The notes below the pieces were generated by a model. It worked only from the letters and a program-made list of their open reading frames with translations. It had not been told where the DNA came from and did no database searches. A program made the position numbers and the translations under genes. A DNA stretch of 64,000 bases from Candidatus Accumulibacter necessarius (lineage in GTDB: Bacteria; Pseudomonadota; Gammaproteobacteria; Burkholderiales; Rhodocyclaceae). The stretch's first letter is position 1; each line of letters opens with the position of its first letter. Shown piece by piece: positions 9,625-18,392 of the stretch. The DNA is taken from the NCBI GenBank assembly GCA_017302435.1, contig JAFLDL010000004.1, positions 62,001 to 126,000 of the forward strand, in the 5' to 3' direction.

Positions 9625-10164
9625 TCAGATAAACATCAGAACCAGTTGCGCGAGGACGATGGCAATCAACGGCGACAGGTCGATGGTACCCACCAGCGGC
9701 ACGACCCGCTGGATCGGGCGCAGGACAGGCCCGGTCAGCTGTGACAACGGCTGACTCAGGGGCGAGTAGGGACTGACCCAAGACAGGACGGCCTGCACCA
9801 GTAACGCGCCGATCAGCAGGTAGATGCTGAGGCGCAGGGTGGCCAGCAGGCCGCGCCAGAGCAGCAGCGGCAGCCAGGTCTCGACCGCCCAGCCTTCGGC
9901 ACCGCCGCGCAACAGCCACACCGCCAGAACGAAACTGACCTGCAGCAGGTAGGCCGGCAGGAGACTGGCCAGATCGATGCCGTACCAGCCGGGCAAGACC
10001 TTGCGCAGGGGCCTGACCAACCAGTTGGTCAACTCGACGACGAAAGTGCCGATCTGATTGTGGAAGGAAACGCGGCAGGCCTGCATATAAAAGCGCAGCA
10101 GCAGCGCCACGGTCAGAAAAGCGGTCAGCACATCGAGCAGGAACAAGCTGGCCTGCGCGATCAT
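9625..10164 (-). CDS. yggT: YggT family integral membrane protein
   Basis: A 179-residue inner-membrane protein with two YGGT repeats. Each has a hydrophobic helix pair (LFLLDVLTAFLTVALLLRFY early, then LLIGALLVQAVLSWVSPYSP) followed by a proline-containing NWLVRPLRKVLPG or LTGPVLRPIQRVVP segment. The family is linked to membrane or osmotic functions without a defined reaction. Its ATG overlaps the proC stop by one nucleotide. Confidence 0.93.
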   Translation of the reverse strand: MIAQASLFLLDVLTAFLTVALLLRFYMQACRVSFHNQIGTFVVELTNWLVRPLRKVLPGWYGIDLASLLPAYLLQVSFVLAVWLLRGGAEGWAVETWLPLLLWRGLLATLRLSIYLLIGALLVQAVLSWVSPYSPLSQPLSQLTGPVLRPIQRVVPLVGTIDLSPLIAIVLAQLVLMFI

Positions 10165-10979
10165 CAGCTGTCCTGGCCGAGCAATTCACCCAACTCACGG
10201 CCGCGGGTGTTGGCAGCGAGAACCCCGGCGATGAAACCTTCCTTGACGCAGCGTTCCTGCATCGTGCGCAGTGCTGCCTCGGTGGTCCCCCCTTTCGAAG
10301 TCACGCGCTCGCGCAGCACGCTGGCGGCTTCACCTGACTGTGCCGCCAGCTTGGCGGCACCGAGCACGGTATCGATCGACAACTGGCGAGCCTGCCCCGG
10401 CGTGATACCCAATTCGCTCGCCGCTTGCTGCAGGGCTTCAATGAACAGGAAGACATAGGCCGGGCCACTGCCGGAGATCGCGGTAACCGCGTCCATCTTC
10501 TCTTCGTCGGCAATCCACAAGGTACTGCCGACCGCCTGCAGGATCCGCTCGGCCCCCAGGCGTTCGGCCATCGACACCGCGGCCATCGCACACAGCCCCG
10601 TGACGCCACAACCAATCAGCGCCGGCGTATTGGGCATCGCGCGTACGACCTTGCCGTAACCGCCCAGCCAGCGAGAAACATCGGCGAGCCGCAGGCCGGC
10701 CGCGATGCTGATGATCAGTTGCTGCTTGAGGTAGGGCAGTAGCGGCGAGCAGGCATCCCGCATCTGCTGCGGCTTGACCGACAGCAACAGCGCATCACAG
10801 TCAAGCGCCGGCGCACTTGGCGCTTCATAACAACGGACGCCGTAGGCCAGCCGCAGCTTGGCGCGCCCCTGCGCACCCAGCTCGATGACCGCGATGTCGC
10901 TGGCCGCGAAACCGGTCTTCATCAGCCCGCCGATCAGTGCGTTGGCCATGTTGCCCCCGCCAAGGAAAGTGATCTTCAT
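10164..10979 (-). CDS. proC: Pyrroline-5-carboxylate reductase
   Basis: A 271-residue enzyme reducing pyrroline-5-carboxylate to proline with NAD(P)H. The N-terminal dinucleotide-binding motif is ITFLGGGNMANALIGGLM. The LLSVKPQQM and VRAMPNTPALIG blocks and the C-terminal signature VTSKGGTTEAALRTM are all intact. Its start overlaps the yggS stop by 4 nt, the classical yggS-proC arrangement. Confidence 0.97.
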   Translation of the reverse strand: MKITFLGGGNMANALIGGLMKTGFAASDIAVIELGAQGRAKLRLAYGVRCYEAPSAPALDCDALLLSVKPQQMRDACSPLLPYLKQQLIISIAAGLRLADVSRWLGGYGKVVRAMPNTPALIGCGVTGLCAMAAVSMAERLGAERILQAVGSTLWIADEEKMDAVTAISGSGPAYVFLFIEALQQAASELGITPGQARQLSIDTVLGAAKLAAQSGEAASVLRERVTSKGGTTEAALRTMQERCVKEGFIAGVLAANTRGRELGELLGQDS

Positions 10980-11659
10980 CTTCTCTCACCAAAAATTGCG
11001 GTGCCCACACGCACCAGCGTCGCACCTTCGGCAATGGCTGCTTCAAGATCATGCGACATGCCCATCGAAAGAGTATCCAGCAACAAGCCATCGGCCTGCA
11101 ATTGCTCGGAAAGTTCCCGCAAACCACGAAAAGGGCGGCGTTGCACCATGTAGTCATCGCTCGGCGCCGGGATAGCCATCAGCCCACGCAGCCGCAGCCT
11201 CGGCAGTCCCGCCACCGCATGCGCCAGTGCCGGCGCAGCCGCAGGCGAAACGCCCCCCTTGCTGGCCTCGCCGCTGAGATTGACCTGCAGACAAACCGAC
11301 AGCGGTGACAGGGTCGCTGGTCGTTGTTCGGAAAGGCGTTGCGCAATTCGCAGTTGATCGATGGAATGTACCCAGTCGAAAGCTTCGGCAACCCAGCGCG
11401 TCTTGTTGGCTTGCAGCGAACCGATGAAATGCCATTCAAGCCCCAGCGCCCGAAGCTCGTCGATCTTGGCAAGGCCCTCCTGAACATAGCTTTCGCCAAA
11501 AGCGCGCTGGCCGGCCGCTGCCAGCTCACGTACGGTAGCGGCCGGCCAGTTTTTGCTCACTGCGAGCAAGCCAACATCGGCAGGGTCACGGCCGTACTGC
11601 CGCGCAGCGCCGGCGATGCGGGCGAGAACGGCTTGCAGCTTGGCAGTAAGTGTGGTCAT
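10976..11659 (-). CDS. yggS: YggS family pyridoxal phosphate homeostasis protein
   Basis: A 227-residue alanine-racemase-fold protein (PLPBP family) that binds PLP and controls vitamin B6 pools. The PLP-lysine lies in LLAVSKNWPA; the family block EWHFIGSLQANKTR and the C-terminal SMGMSHDLEAAIAEGATLVRVGTAIFG phosphate-binding region are seen. ATG 11659 (MTTLTAKLQ) is chosen over the longer frame because it gives the usual N-terminus. It is the first gene of the proC operon and is divergent from pilT. Confidence 0.95.
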   Translation of the reverse strand: MTTLTAKLQAVLARIAGAARQYGRDPADVGLLAVSKNWPAATVRELAAAGQRAFGESYVQEGLAKIDELRALGLEWHFIGSLQANKTRWVAEAFDWVHSIDQLRIAQRLSEQRPATLSPLSVCLQVNLSGEASKGGVSPAAAPALAHAVAGLPRLRLRGLMAIPAPSDDYMVQRRPFRGLRELSEQLQADGLLLDTLSMGMSHDLEAAIAEGATLVRVGTAIFGERR

Positions 11660-11727
11660 AATCGAGCGTTGCGCAGATTTCAAGAGTATAGCACCGCGCC
11701 CTGCCTGTCGCCCGAGGACCGAACCGG

Positions 11728-12774
11728 ATGGACATCACCGAACTGCTGGCTTTCAGTGTCAAGAACAAGGCCTCCGACCTTCACCTGTCGGCTGGCCTGC
11801 CACCGATCATCCGGGTGAACGGCGATGTGCGGCGAATCAACCTGCCGGCCATGGAACACAAGGACGTACACGCCATGGTGTACGACATCATGAGCGACAG
11901 CCAGCGCAAGCAGTATGAAGATACGCGTGAATGCGATTTCTCGTTCGAGATTCCCAATCTGGCGCGTTTTCGCGTCAACGCCTTTGTCCAGAATCGAGGC
12001 GCGGGGGCGGTTTTCCGGACCATTCCATCGAAGGTCCTGACGCTTGAAGACCTCAATTGCCCCAGGATCTTCAAGGACATCGCCGACTATCCACGCGGCA
12101 TCGTTCTGGTCACAGGGCCCACCGGCTCGGGCAAGTCGACCACCCTGGCGGCAATGATCAATCACGTAAACGAGAATGCCTACAGCCACATTCTCACCGT
12201 CGAGGATCCGATCGAATTTGTTCACCAGCCGAAGAAATGCCTGATCAACCAACGCGAAATCGGTCCGCATACGCTGTCATTCCAGAACGCGCTGCGCTCA
12301 GCGCTGCGTGAGGACCCGGACGTGATCCTGGTCGGCGAGATGCGCGACCTGGAAACCATCCGCCTGGCCCTGACCGGCGCCGAAACCGGCCACCTGGTAT
12401 TCGCCACCCTGCATACCTCGAGCGCTGCCAAGACGATCGACCGCATCGTCGATGTCTTCCCCGCGGCCGAAAAGGAAATGGTGCGATCGATGCTTTCCGA
12501 ATCGCTGCGCGCGGTGATCTCGCAAACCCTGCTCAAGACCAAGGACGGCCAGGGACGAGTCGCTGCCTACGAGATCCTGATCGGGACACCGGCGATTCGC
12601 AACCTGATCCGTGAAAACAAGGTCGCACAGATGTATTCCTCGCTCCAGACCGGGCAGCAGTTCGGCATGCAAACGCTCGATCAGTGCCTGCTCGAACTGG
12701 TCAAGCGCAATATCGTCTCGGCGCCCGAAGCGCGCGCCAAGGCCGCCAACAAAGATGCCTTTGCCGGCGTTTGA
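11728..12774 (+). CDS. pilT: Type IV pilus retraction ATPase PilT
   Basis: A 348-residue secretion-type hexameric ATPase that depolymerises pilin to retract type IV pili. Walker A is GPTGSGKSTT, the Asp box IEFVH follows, Walker B is LVGEMRDLETI, and the His box TLHTSSAAKTIDRI is present. It starts with ITELLAFSVKNKASDLHLSAG, the usual PilT N-terminus. The AIRNLIRE motif needed for retraction in the family is intact (PAIRNLIRENK). pilU follows after 27 nt. Confidence 0.97.
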   Translation: MDITELLAFSVKNKASDLHLSAGLPPIIRVNGDVRRINLPAMEHKDVHAMVYDIMSDSQRKQYEDTRECDFSFEIPNLARFRVNAFVQNRGAGAVFRTIPSKVLTLEDLNCPRIFKDIADYPRGIVLVTGPTGSGKSTTLAAMINHVNENAYSHILTVEDPIEFVHQPKKCLINQREIGPHTLSFQNALRSALREDPDVILVGEMRDLETIRLALTGAETGHLVFATLHTSSAAKTIDRIVDVFPAAEKEMVRSMLSESLRAVISQTLLKTKDGQGRVAAYEILIGTPAIRNLIRENKVAQMYSSLQTGQQFGMQTLDQCLLELVKRNIVSAPEARAKAANKDAFAGV

Positions 12775-12801
12775 GCCAGGCTTGCGAGGAGGAGACCCCG
12801 G

Positions 12802-13938
12802 ATGGAAAACGATCAGGCACTGAAATTCATGCACGAACTGCTGCGTCTGATGATGCAGAAGAACGGCTCCGACCTCTTCATCACCGCCAATTTCCCGCCG
12901 GCAATCAAGGTCGACGGCAAGGTGATACCGGTTTCCAACCAGACACTCCTGCCGCAGCACTCCGCCGAACTCGCGCGCTCGATCATGAACGACCGTCAGG
13001 CCTCCGATTTCGAGGCCACCAAGGAATGCAACTTCGCCATCTCGCCCCCGGGCATCGGCCGCTTTCGCGTCAATGCACTGGTGCAGCAGGGACGGGTCGC
13101 CGTCGTCTGCCGCACGATCAACCTCGTGGTACCGACGCTCGACGAACTCAGCTTGCCACCGGTGCTGAAGGACATCGCGATGACCTTGCGCGGCCTGGTC
13201 ATTTTTGTCGGCGGTACCGGCACCGGCAAGACCACCTCGCTGGCAGCGCTGGTTGACCACCGCAACCGCAACAGCCAGGGTCACATCATCACCATCGAAG
13301 ACCCGATCGAATTCGTCCATGAGCACAAGAAATCCATCGTCACCCAGCGCGAGATCGGCGTCGATACCGACAACTGGGAGATCGCGCTGAAGAACACCCT
13401 GCGCCAGGCACCGAACGTCATCATGATGGGAGAAATCCGGGATCGCAAGACCATGGACTACGCCATCGCCTTTGCCGAAACCGGACACCTCGCCCTTGCC
13501 ACGCTGCATGCCAACAGCAGCAACCAGGCGATCGACCGGATCATCAACTTCTTCCCCGAGGAACGCCGCCACCAGTTGCTGATGGATCTCTCGCTCAACC
13601 TGCGGGCGCTGGTCTCACAGCGCCTGCTGGCGAAGAAGGACGGCAAGGGACGTGTGCCGGCGATCGAGATCCTGCTCAACTCACCCCTGATATCCGACCT
13701 GATCTTCAAGGGCCAGGTCACTGAAATCAAGGACGTGATGAGGCGCTCGCGCGAACTGGGCATGCAGACCTTTGATCAGGCGCTGTTCGATCTCTACGAA
13801 GACGGCCAGATCACCTACGCCGATGCCCTGCGCAACGCCGACTCGCTCAACGACCTGCGACTGCAGATCAAGCTGCATGGCAAGGAATCCAAGGACCGGG
13901 ATCTGACCGCCGGCCTGGGTCACATGGAAATCATCTAG
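12802..13938 (+). CDS. pilU: PilT-dependent pilus motor ATPase PilU
   Basis: A 378-residue paralogue of PilT with Walker A GGTGTGKTTS, Walker B MMGEIRDRKTM and the His box TLHANSSNQAIDRI. The longer C-terminal tail (to HMEII) separates PilU from PilT. PilU supports PilT-driven retraction under load. A good ribosome-binding site (GGAGGAGA) precedes the ATG. It ends 5 nt before the convergent TonB-like gene. Confidence 0.95.
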   Translation: MENDQALKFMHELLRLMMQKNGSDLFITANFPPAIKVDGKVIPVSNQTLLPQHSAELARSIMNDRQASDFEATKECNFAISPPGIGRFRVNALVQQGRVAVVCRTINLVVPTLDELSLPPVLKDIAMTLRGLVIFVGGTGTGKTTSLAALVDHRNRNSQGHIITIEDPIEFVHEHKKSIVTQREIGVDTDNWEIALKNTLRQAPNVIMMGEIRDRKTMDYAIAFAETGHLALATLHANSSNQAIDRIINFFPEERRHQLLMDLSLNLRALVSQRLLAKKDGKGRVPAIEILLNSPLISDLIFKGQVTEIKDVMRRSRELGMQTFDQALFDLYEDGQITYADALRNADSLNDLRLQIKLHGKESKDRDLTAGLGHMEII

Positions 13939-13943
13939 GCGCA

Positions 13944-14861
13944 CTAACGAAACGATGCGCCGCTGCCCGCGCCGCGCCTCTGGCGATCCTCCGGCCGCTC
14001 GGTCGAGGCGCTGTTGCCGGTTTCACTGTCGGCGCTGCTGCCGCTTTCACTGTCCTCGAAATAGACCTCGAAAGCCGTCTGACTGGTCACAGCCACGCCC
14101 TCGATCTCGCCCGGGCGAAAGCGCAGGTTGGCAAAGGCAGCGACCGCCGCTTCGTCGAAAACCGACGGCGGATCGCTACTGAGCACTTCGATTCCCTCGA
14201 CCGCACCGCCGACGCCCAGGAACACCCGCAGCAGCACCCTGCCGCGGCCAGCCGCGGCACCGCTCGGTCCATCCGGGAACTGCAATCGTGGCGCGTCCTG
14301 CAGGACCGGCGGCACCGTCAACTCGGCACGCGAGAAATACCAGCCAGCCAGCGGTGCATTCACCGCCAACGGCTCCAGCAGGTAGGGCGGGATATCGGCT
14401 GCCAGCCGACGCTGGCCCCGCGCAGCGACCAGCGCCGCCGGCTCCGCAAGCTCTCGCGAGCCCGCTGCGCGCGCGGCGCCCGAGCGACTTTGCGAACTCG
14501 CCACTTTCTTCGCGGCCGGTGGCGTTGGCCTGCCGGCCAGCGACGGCCCCTGGCCGAATGCGCCCCGCAAGGTCACGGCGAATGCCGATGCCGATGCCGA
14601 TACCGCCCGCCCCGCCGTAGCGTCGCCGGCCCTGTCGGGAGTTCGCAATGGCACCGCCGACACCAGCAGATGCAGCCACAGCGACACCAGCAGCGCCCAG
14701 AGCAGACTTTCCCGCCGTCGCTGCGCCGCTGAAGTGCCAAAGAAGACTGCTGTCGAGAGAGTCACTGAGTGCAAGGAGAAGGCCGAACCCGGCGGAAGGA
14801 GGATTCTACCGCCCGCTACCGCCCAGGCCCCGCCACTCATCCGCCACAAGCGGCCGTACAT
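13944..14861 (-). CDS. TonB-like energy transducer / C-terminal TonB domain protein
   Basis: A protein of up to 305 residues with one transmembrane helix (LLWALLVSLWLHLLVSAV), a long Ala/Pro/Ser-rich periplasmic linker and a C-terminal TonB-type domain. The domain shows GRGRVLLRVFLGVGGAVEGIEVLSS, then FDEAAVAAFANLRFRPGEI. The residues after it are acidic/Ser-rich and probably disordered. The start is uncertain: the 5' part looks non-coding, and GTG 14765, about 20 residues before the membrane helix, is a good alternative. No ExbB/ExbD or receptor gene is nearby, so its partner is unknown. Confidence 0.8.
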   Translation of the reverse strand: MYGRLWRMSGGAWAVAGGRILLPPGSAFSLHSVTLSTAVFFGTSAAQRRRESLLWALLVSLWLHLLVSAVPLRTPDRAGDATAGRAVSASASAFAVTLRGAFGQGPSLAGRPTPPAAKKVASSQSRSGAARAAGSRELAEPAALVAARGQRRLAADIPPYLLEPLAVNAPLAGWYFSRAELTVPPVLQDAPRLQFPDGPSGAAAGRGRVLLRVFLGVGGAVEGIEVLSSDPPSVFDEAAVAAFANLRFRPGEIEGVAVTSQTAFEVYFEDSESGSSADSETGNSASTERPEDRQRRGAGSGASFR

Positions 14862-15050
14862 CGTCCGGCACTTGCCCCGGCGCCACCCTCGTCTATCATT
14901 CCATCAGTCGCCGTCACGCTTCGAACGATGATTCCCCCTGCCCCCGGGGCAACTCGGATCCTGTGAAATGAAATGCCGTCTGCGCCGTCCTCCCCGCCTT
15001 CGTCTCCCCTTTCCCCGCCCGGCGGCAGGCAAGCGCCGTCAAGGAATGCC

Positions 15051-15557
15051 ATGAGAAAACTAAGCCCCCTGCCCGGAAGCCACGGCTTCACTCTCATCGA
15101 ACTGATGATCGTCGTCGCGGTGATCGGTATCCTGCTGGCCATCGGCGTGCCGAACTACCAGGAGTACGTACTGCGCAGCAAGCTGACCGACGCCACCAAC
15201 TCGCTGTCAAACCTGCGGGTCACGCTGGAACAGTATTTCCAGGACAATCGGAGTTACGACGCGAATCCAGCTCAAGGCGCCGCCACCGGCAATTGTCATC
15301 AGAGGGTGATCGATGTCATGAACCGTCTCAACAGCACGTATTTCACTTATGCCTGCACCACTAACGTTGCCCGTGTTCCGGCAGTGGATCTTGGCCAGGC
15401 GTTTCTGGTCACCGCCACCGGCGTCGCGGCGGGCGGCACCGGACAATTCACTTATACGATTGACGAAGCCAACAACCGCCAAACGACCAGCCTGCCAGCA
15501 GGCCGGGGCGTCACGCCCGCAAACTGCTGGCTGAGATTGAAGGGGCAGACGTGCTGA
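15051..15557 (+). CDS. pilE: Type IV prepilin, PilE/PilA-like
   Basis: A 168-residue prepilin. The short leader ends in Gly followed by FTLIELMIVVAVIGILLAIGVP, the class III signal cut by PilD before the methylated Phe, with Glu5 present. Two cysteines near the C-terminus (NCWLRLKGQTC) can form the D-loop disulfide. ATG 15051 with AAGGAA just upstream is chosen over the longer Pro/Ser-rich frame from 14973. The stop overlaps the start of fimT, so it belongs to the minor-pilin operon and may be a minor rather than the major pilin. Confidence 0.92.
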   Translation: MRKLSPLPGSHGFTLIELMIVVAVIGILLAIGVPNYQEYVLRSKLTDATNSLSNLRVTLEQYFQDNRSYDANPAQGAATGNCHQRVIDVMNRLNSTYFTYACTTNVARVPAVDLGQAFLVTATGVAAGGTGQFTYTIDEANNRQTTSLPAGRGVTPANCWLRLKGQTC

Positions 15558-16165
15558 ATCCGGCCGGCCCCGCCAGGGGCTTCACCCTGATTGAAATGGT
15601 CGTCGTGGTGGCCATTCTCGGAATCCTGATCGGCCTTGGAGCAAGCAGTTACAGCGCCTGGATCGCCAATTCCCGCATCCGCACGGCAGCCGAAACCCTT
15701 GCCAGTGGTCTGAGTGCCGCGCGCAATGAAGCGATCAAGCGGAACCGTCTGGTCGGCTTCCATCTGGTGAGCGATCTTGGTGCGGGGTGTACCCTGTCTT
15801 CGTCAGGGACCAGTTGGGTCGTTAGCCTGAATGATCCGACGGTGCAGTGCAACATCGACATTTCCGACACCACGGCGCCCTTTATCGTCGCCAAGAAATC
15901 AGCCGCCGAACAGGCCTCGGAGGTCACCATCACGGCCCTGAACGGGGGTGGCGCTCCAGCTGACACGGTCGTCTTCAATGGCCTCGGCCGGGTGATGGTC
16001 GCCGGCAACAACCCTATCGCGCGGATCGACATCGATTCGTCGGCCATCGCTGCCGCGGACACACGGAATCTCGCCATCCAACTCACCCCCGGCGGCCTGA
16101 TCCGAATGTGTGATCCCAATGTTCCCGCGGCCAACCCACCCGACACACGCGAATGTATACCCTAA
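15551..16165 (+). CDS. fimT: Minor pilin FimT/GspH family
   Basis: A 204-residue prepilin-like protein with leader MLNPAGPARG followed by FTLIEMVVVVAILGILIGLG. The segment RTAAETLASGLSAARNEAIKRN is the GspH/FimT domain signature. The C-terminal cysteines may form disulfides. It starts with GTG 15551, overlapping pilE by 7 nt, and its 3' end overlaps pilV by 13 nt. Minor pilins of this set prime pilus assembly and are incorporated at the tip. Confidence 0.92.
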   Translation: MLNPAGPARGFTLIEMVVVVAILGILIGLGASSYSAWIANSRIRTAAETLASGLSAARNEAIKRNRLVGFHLVSDLGAGCTLSSSGTSWVVSLNDPTVQCNIDISDTTAPFIVAKKSAAEQASEVTITALNGGGAPADTVVFNGLGRVMVAGNNPIARIDIDSSAIAAADTRNLAIQLTPGGLIRMCDPNVPAANPPDTRECIP

Positions 16166-16677
16166 TCAACGCGCGGCGGCCCGACAGGCAGCCCGGCCCG
16201 GCAAAGTCTCAGCGAGGGATCATGCTGCTCGAAGCGCTGATCAGCATCGCGATTTTCTCGATCGGCGTTCTTGGCCTGATCGGGCTGCAGGCGGCAGCGA
16301 TTAAGAATGCCGACGACGCCCGACAGCGCGCGGTCGCCGCCTTTTATGGGAATCAGCTGATCAGCCGGATGTGGGCCGACGATCGTGCCAATCTGGCCAG
16401 CTATGCACACCGGCCCGACATTAACACGTGCCCCCCTCTCGTGCCCCCCACTCCCCTCCCCCCTTTTGCCGGCGCGGCATCCTTCAATCCAAACGTTACC
16501 AACTGGCTTGCAGCCCTCCAAACCGAACTCAACGGCCTGACCTCGGCCGCCGTCGCCAGCACCCTGCAGCAAGTCACGGTCTGTCCGGCGAATATCGTCA
16601 CGGTGACCCTGTGCTGGAAAAACCCGCAAGAGGTCGTCTACCACTGCTACACCACCGCAGCACAGATCCGAGGCTAG
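16153..16677 (+). CDS. pilV: Minor pilin PilV
   Basis: A 174-residue prepilin. The leader is long and ends in QRG before IMLLEALISIAIFSIGVLGL, the variant N-terminus typical of PilV. The following AAAIKNADDARQRAVAAFYGNQLISRMWADDR region is also PilV-like. A cluster of C6 tracts between 16431 and 16463 encodes a Pro-rich stretch. It overlaps fimT and precedes pilW by 3 nt. Confidence 0.9.
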   Translation: MYTLINARRPDRQPGPAKSQRGIMLLEALISIAIFSIGVLGLIGLQAAAIKNADDARQRAVAAFYGNQLISRMWADDRANLASYAHRPDINTCPPLVPPTPLPPFAGAASFNPNVTNWLAALQTELNGLTSAAVASTLQQVTVCPANIVTVTLCWKNPQEVVYHCYTTAAQIRG

Positions 16678-16680
16678 GCC

Positions 16681-17727
16681 ATGCACAAGCCCATCTCCCT
16701 GCGGAAAAGTGATCTCGGCTTCTCGCTGGTCGAGTTGCTGGTCGCGACAGCGATCACGCTGATCAGCCTGCTGATCATTGTGCAGGTCTTTTCGGTCTAC
16801 GACGGCTGGAAGCGCACGACGACCGGCACCGCGCAGAGCCAGGAGAACGGCCTGCTCGGTGCGTTCTCGATCGAAAGGGACCTGCGCCACGCGGGCTTCG
16901 GCATGATCGGTCTCGGTTGCCCGACGATCACTGCCTATTACGCCAACGCTCCCATCGCCCCCCCCCTCAGCGGACTTCCGGTCACTATCACGCCAAACCC
17001 TCTGGCGGCCGGGACCGACAGGATCAGTATCCTCTACAGTTCATCGCCTTTCGGCAATATCGCGGCAAGAGTTCAGGCGGACCTGGCTGATCCAAGCGCG
17101 CTCCTCATCGTCGATAACGGTATCGGGTTCAATCAGGGGGATATGGTCCTGATATCCCAACCGCCGGACTGTTTCATCCTGCAGCTTTCCCAGGACGCTA
17201 CGGGCGCCGGGACTTCATGGAATCTGCCATATGGCCCCATGCCCTGGAATCCACCAGCGAACGTTCAGTTCCCTGCAGGCGGTTTCAAAGGCGGTGTCGG
17301 CGGCGCCCAGGTTCTGAATCTCGGCCAGTTGGTCGACCGCAGTTACTTTGTCCAGAACAATGTGCTGCGCATGGCGGAGAGAAACATGGTCACTGGCAAC
17401 GTCGACACCTTCGATCTCATTCCCGGTGTGGTGGGACTACGGGCGCGTTACGGCCGCGACACCGCCATACCAAACCCACTCGACGGAGTGCTCGACACCT
17501 TTGACAATGACACGCCAGCGCTGACGGCAGCGGGAGCGAATACCCTGGTCGCGGTGCAGATCAGCCTGATCGTTCGCAGTGGCAACTGGGAGAGGACCGA
17601 GGTCAGCCCGGCGGCCATTGAATACTGGCCCGGTGAAGCCCTCGCAATCGGCGCCGACGACAGGCATTACCGTTATCGCGTCTTTCAAACCGTCGTGCCC
17701 TTGAAGAACACGATATGGAACAACTGA
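16681..17727 (+). CDS. pilW: Minor pilin PilW
   Basis: A 348-residue prepilin-like protein. The leader ends in Gly before FSLVELLVATAITLISLLII. The QSQENGLLGAFSIERDLRHAGFGM region is characteristic of PilW. PilW links the minor-pilin complex with PilX and PilY1. A nine-cytosine run lies at 16958-16966 inside the coding frame. The last 13 nt overlap pilX. Confidence 0.92.
   Translation: MHKPISLRKSDLGFSLVELLVATAITLISLLIIVQVFSVYDGWKRTTTGTAQSQENGLLGAFSIERDLRHAGFGMIGLGCPTITAYYANAPIAPPLSGLPVTITPNPLAAGTDRISILYSSSPFGNIAARVQADLADPSALLIVDNGIGFNQGDMVLISQPPDCFILQLSQDATGAGTSWNLPYGPMPWNPPANVQFPAGGFKGGVGGAQVLNLGQLVDRSYFVQNNVLRMAERNMVTGNVDTFDLIPGVVGLRARYGRDTAIPNPLDGVLDTFDNDTPALTAAGANTLVAVQISLIVRSGNWERTEVSPAAIEYWPGEALAIGADDRHYRYRVFQTVVPLKNTIWNN
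16958..16966 (+). repeat. Poly-C tract (C9) inside pilW
   Basis: Nine consecutive cytosines in the pilW coding frame. Like the pilY1 tract it could slip during replication and shift the frame. Confidence 0.88.
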
Positions 17728-18377
17728 TCTCCCGGCGCTTGCCGGCACAACGAGCGCAGTCCGGCGTGGCATTGATCATGGTGCTGATCATGTTGACGGC
17801 CATGGCCATCGCCGGCGTCGCCCTGGTGCGCGTCGTCGACTCGGCCAACGTCATCTCGGGCAATTTCGCCTTCCGGCAATCGACCTTGAACATCGCCGAT
17901 CTGGGAGTCGAGGCCGCCACCGCGGACCTGATCGCCATTCCGGTCGCCGCCAGAGAAAACGCGTGGCCAGTCGGCTGCGCGGCCGACTGCCGCTACTTTC
18001 CCGTCAGGTCGATCAACCTGCCCAACCTCAACTGCAACAACGCCCCGTTTCCAGTGGGATGCGGGCTGGACGGCAAGGGCCTGCCAGTCCGGGGCAACAG
18101 AACGGATATAGCAAACGCGCCCCAGCAGGACATCAACTGGGGCGGCAATGATGTCCCCGGCGCGCCCCGCGGCTACAACATTCGTTACGTCATCGACCGG
18201 CAGTGTAATCGCGCCCCGCCAGTCGATGTGCTCGATGACTGCAGCAATCTGCCCCAGGTAGATAGCAAGAAGAACCCCCCTATTGCGCTTCCCGGCCCCA
18301 TCTCCTACCGGGTGACCGTTCAAGTCACGGGCCCCAGGAACACACAGAGCCATGTCCAGGTATTTCTCAGCTACTGA
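17715..18377 (+). CDS. pilX: Minor pilin PilX
   Basis: A 220-residue PilX-type prepilin: after QSG the N-terminus is VALIMVLIMLTAMAIAGVALVR, without the usual Glu5, as in known PilX/GspK-like proteins. A DSANVISGNFAFRQSTLNIADLGVEAA block follows. In Pseudomonas PilX connects PilY1 to the minor-pilin tip. It overlaps pilW and is followed after 15 nt by pilY1. Confidence 0.9.
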   Translation: MEQLISRRLPAQRAQSGVALIMVLIMLTAMAIAGVALVRVVDSANVISGNFAFRQSTLNIADLGVEAATADLIAIPVAARENAWPVGCAADCRYFPVRSINLPNLNCNNAPFPVGCGLDGKGLPVRGNRTDIANAPQQDINWGGNDVPGAPRGYNIRYVIDRQCNRAPPVDVLDDCSNLPQVDSKKNPPIALPGPISYRVTVQVTGPRNTQSHVQVFLSY

Positions 18378-18392
18378 TCGGAGAACACCGCA

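Noticed and set aside
14862-15050. Sigma-54 promoter for the pilin gene
   Set aside because: A CGGCACTTGCCCCGGC-like stretch lacks the correct GG-N10-GC spacing.
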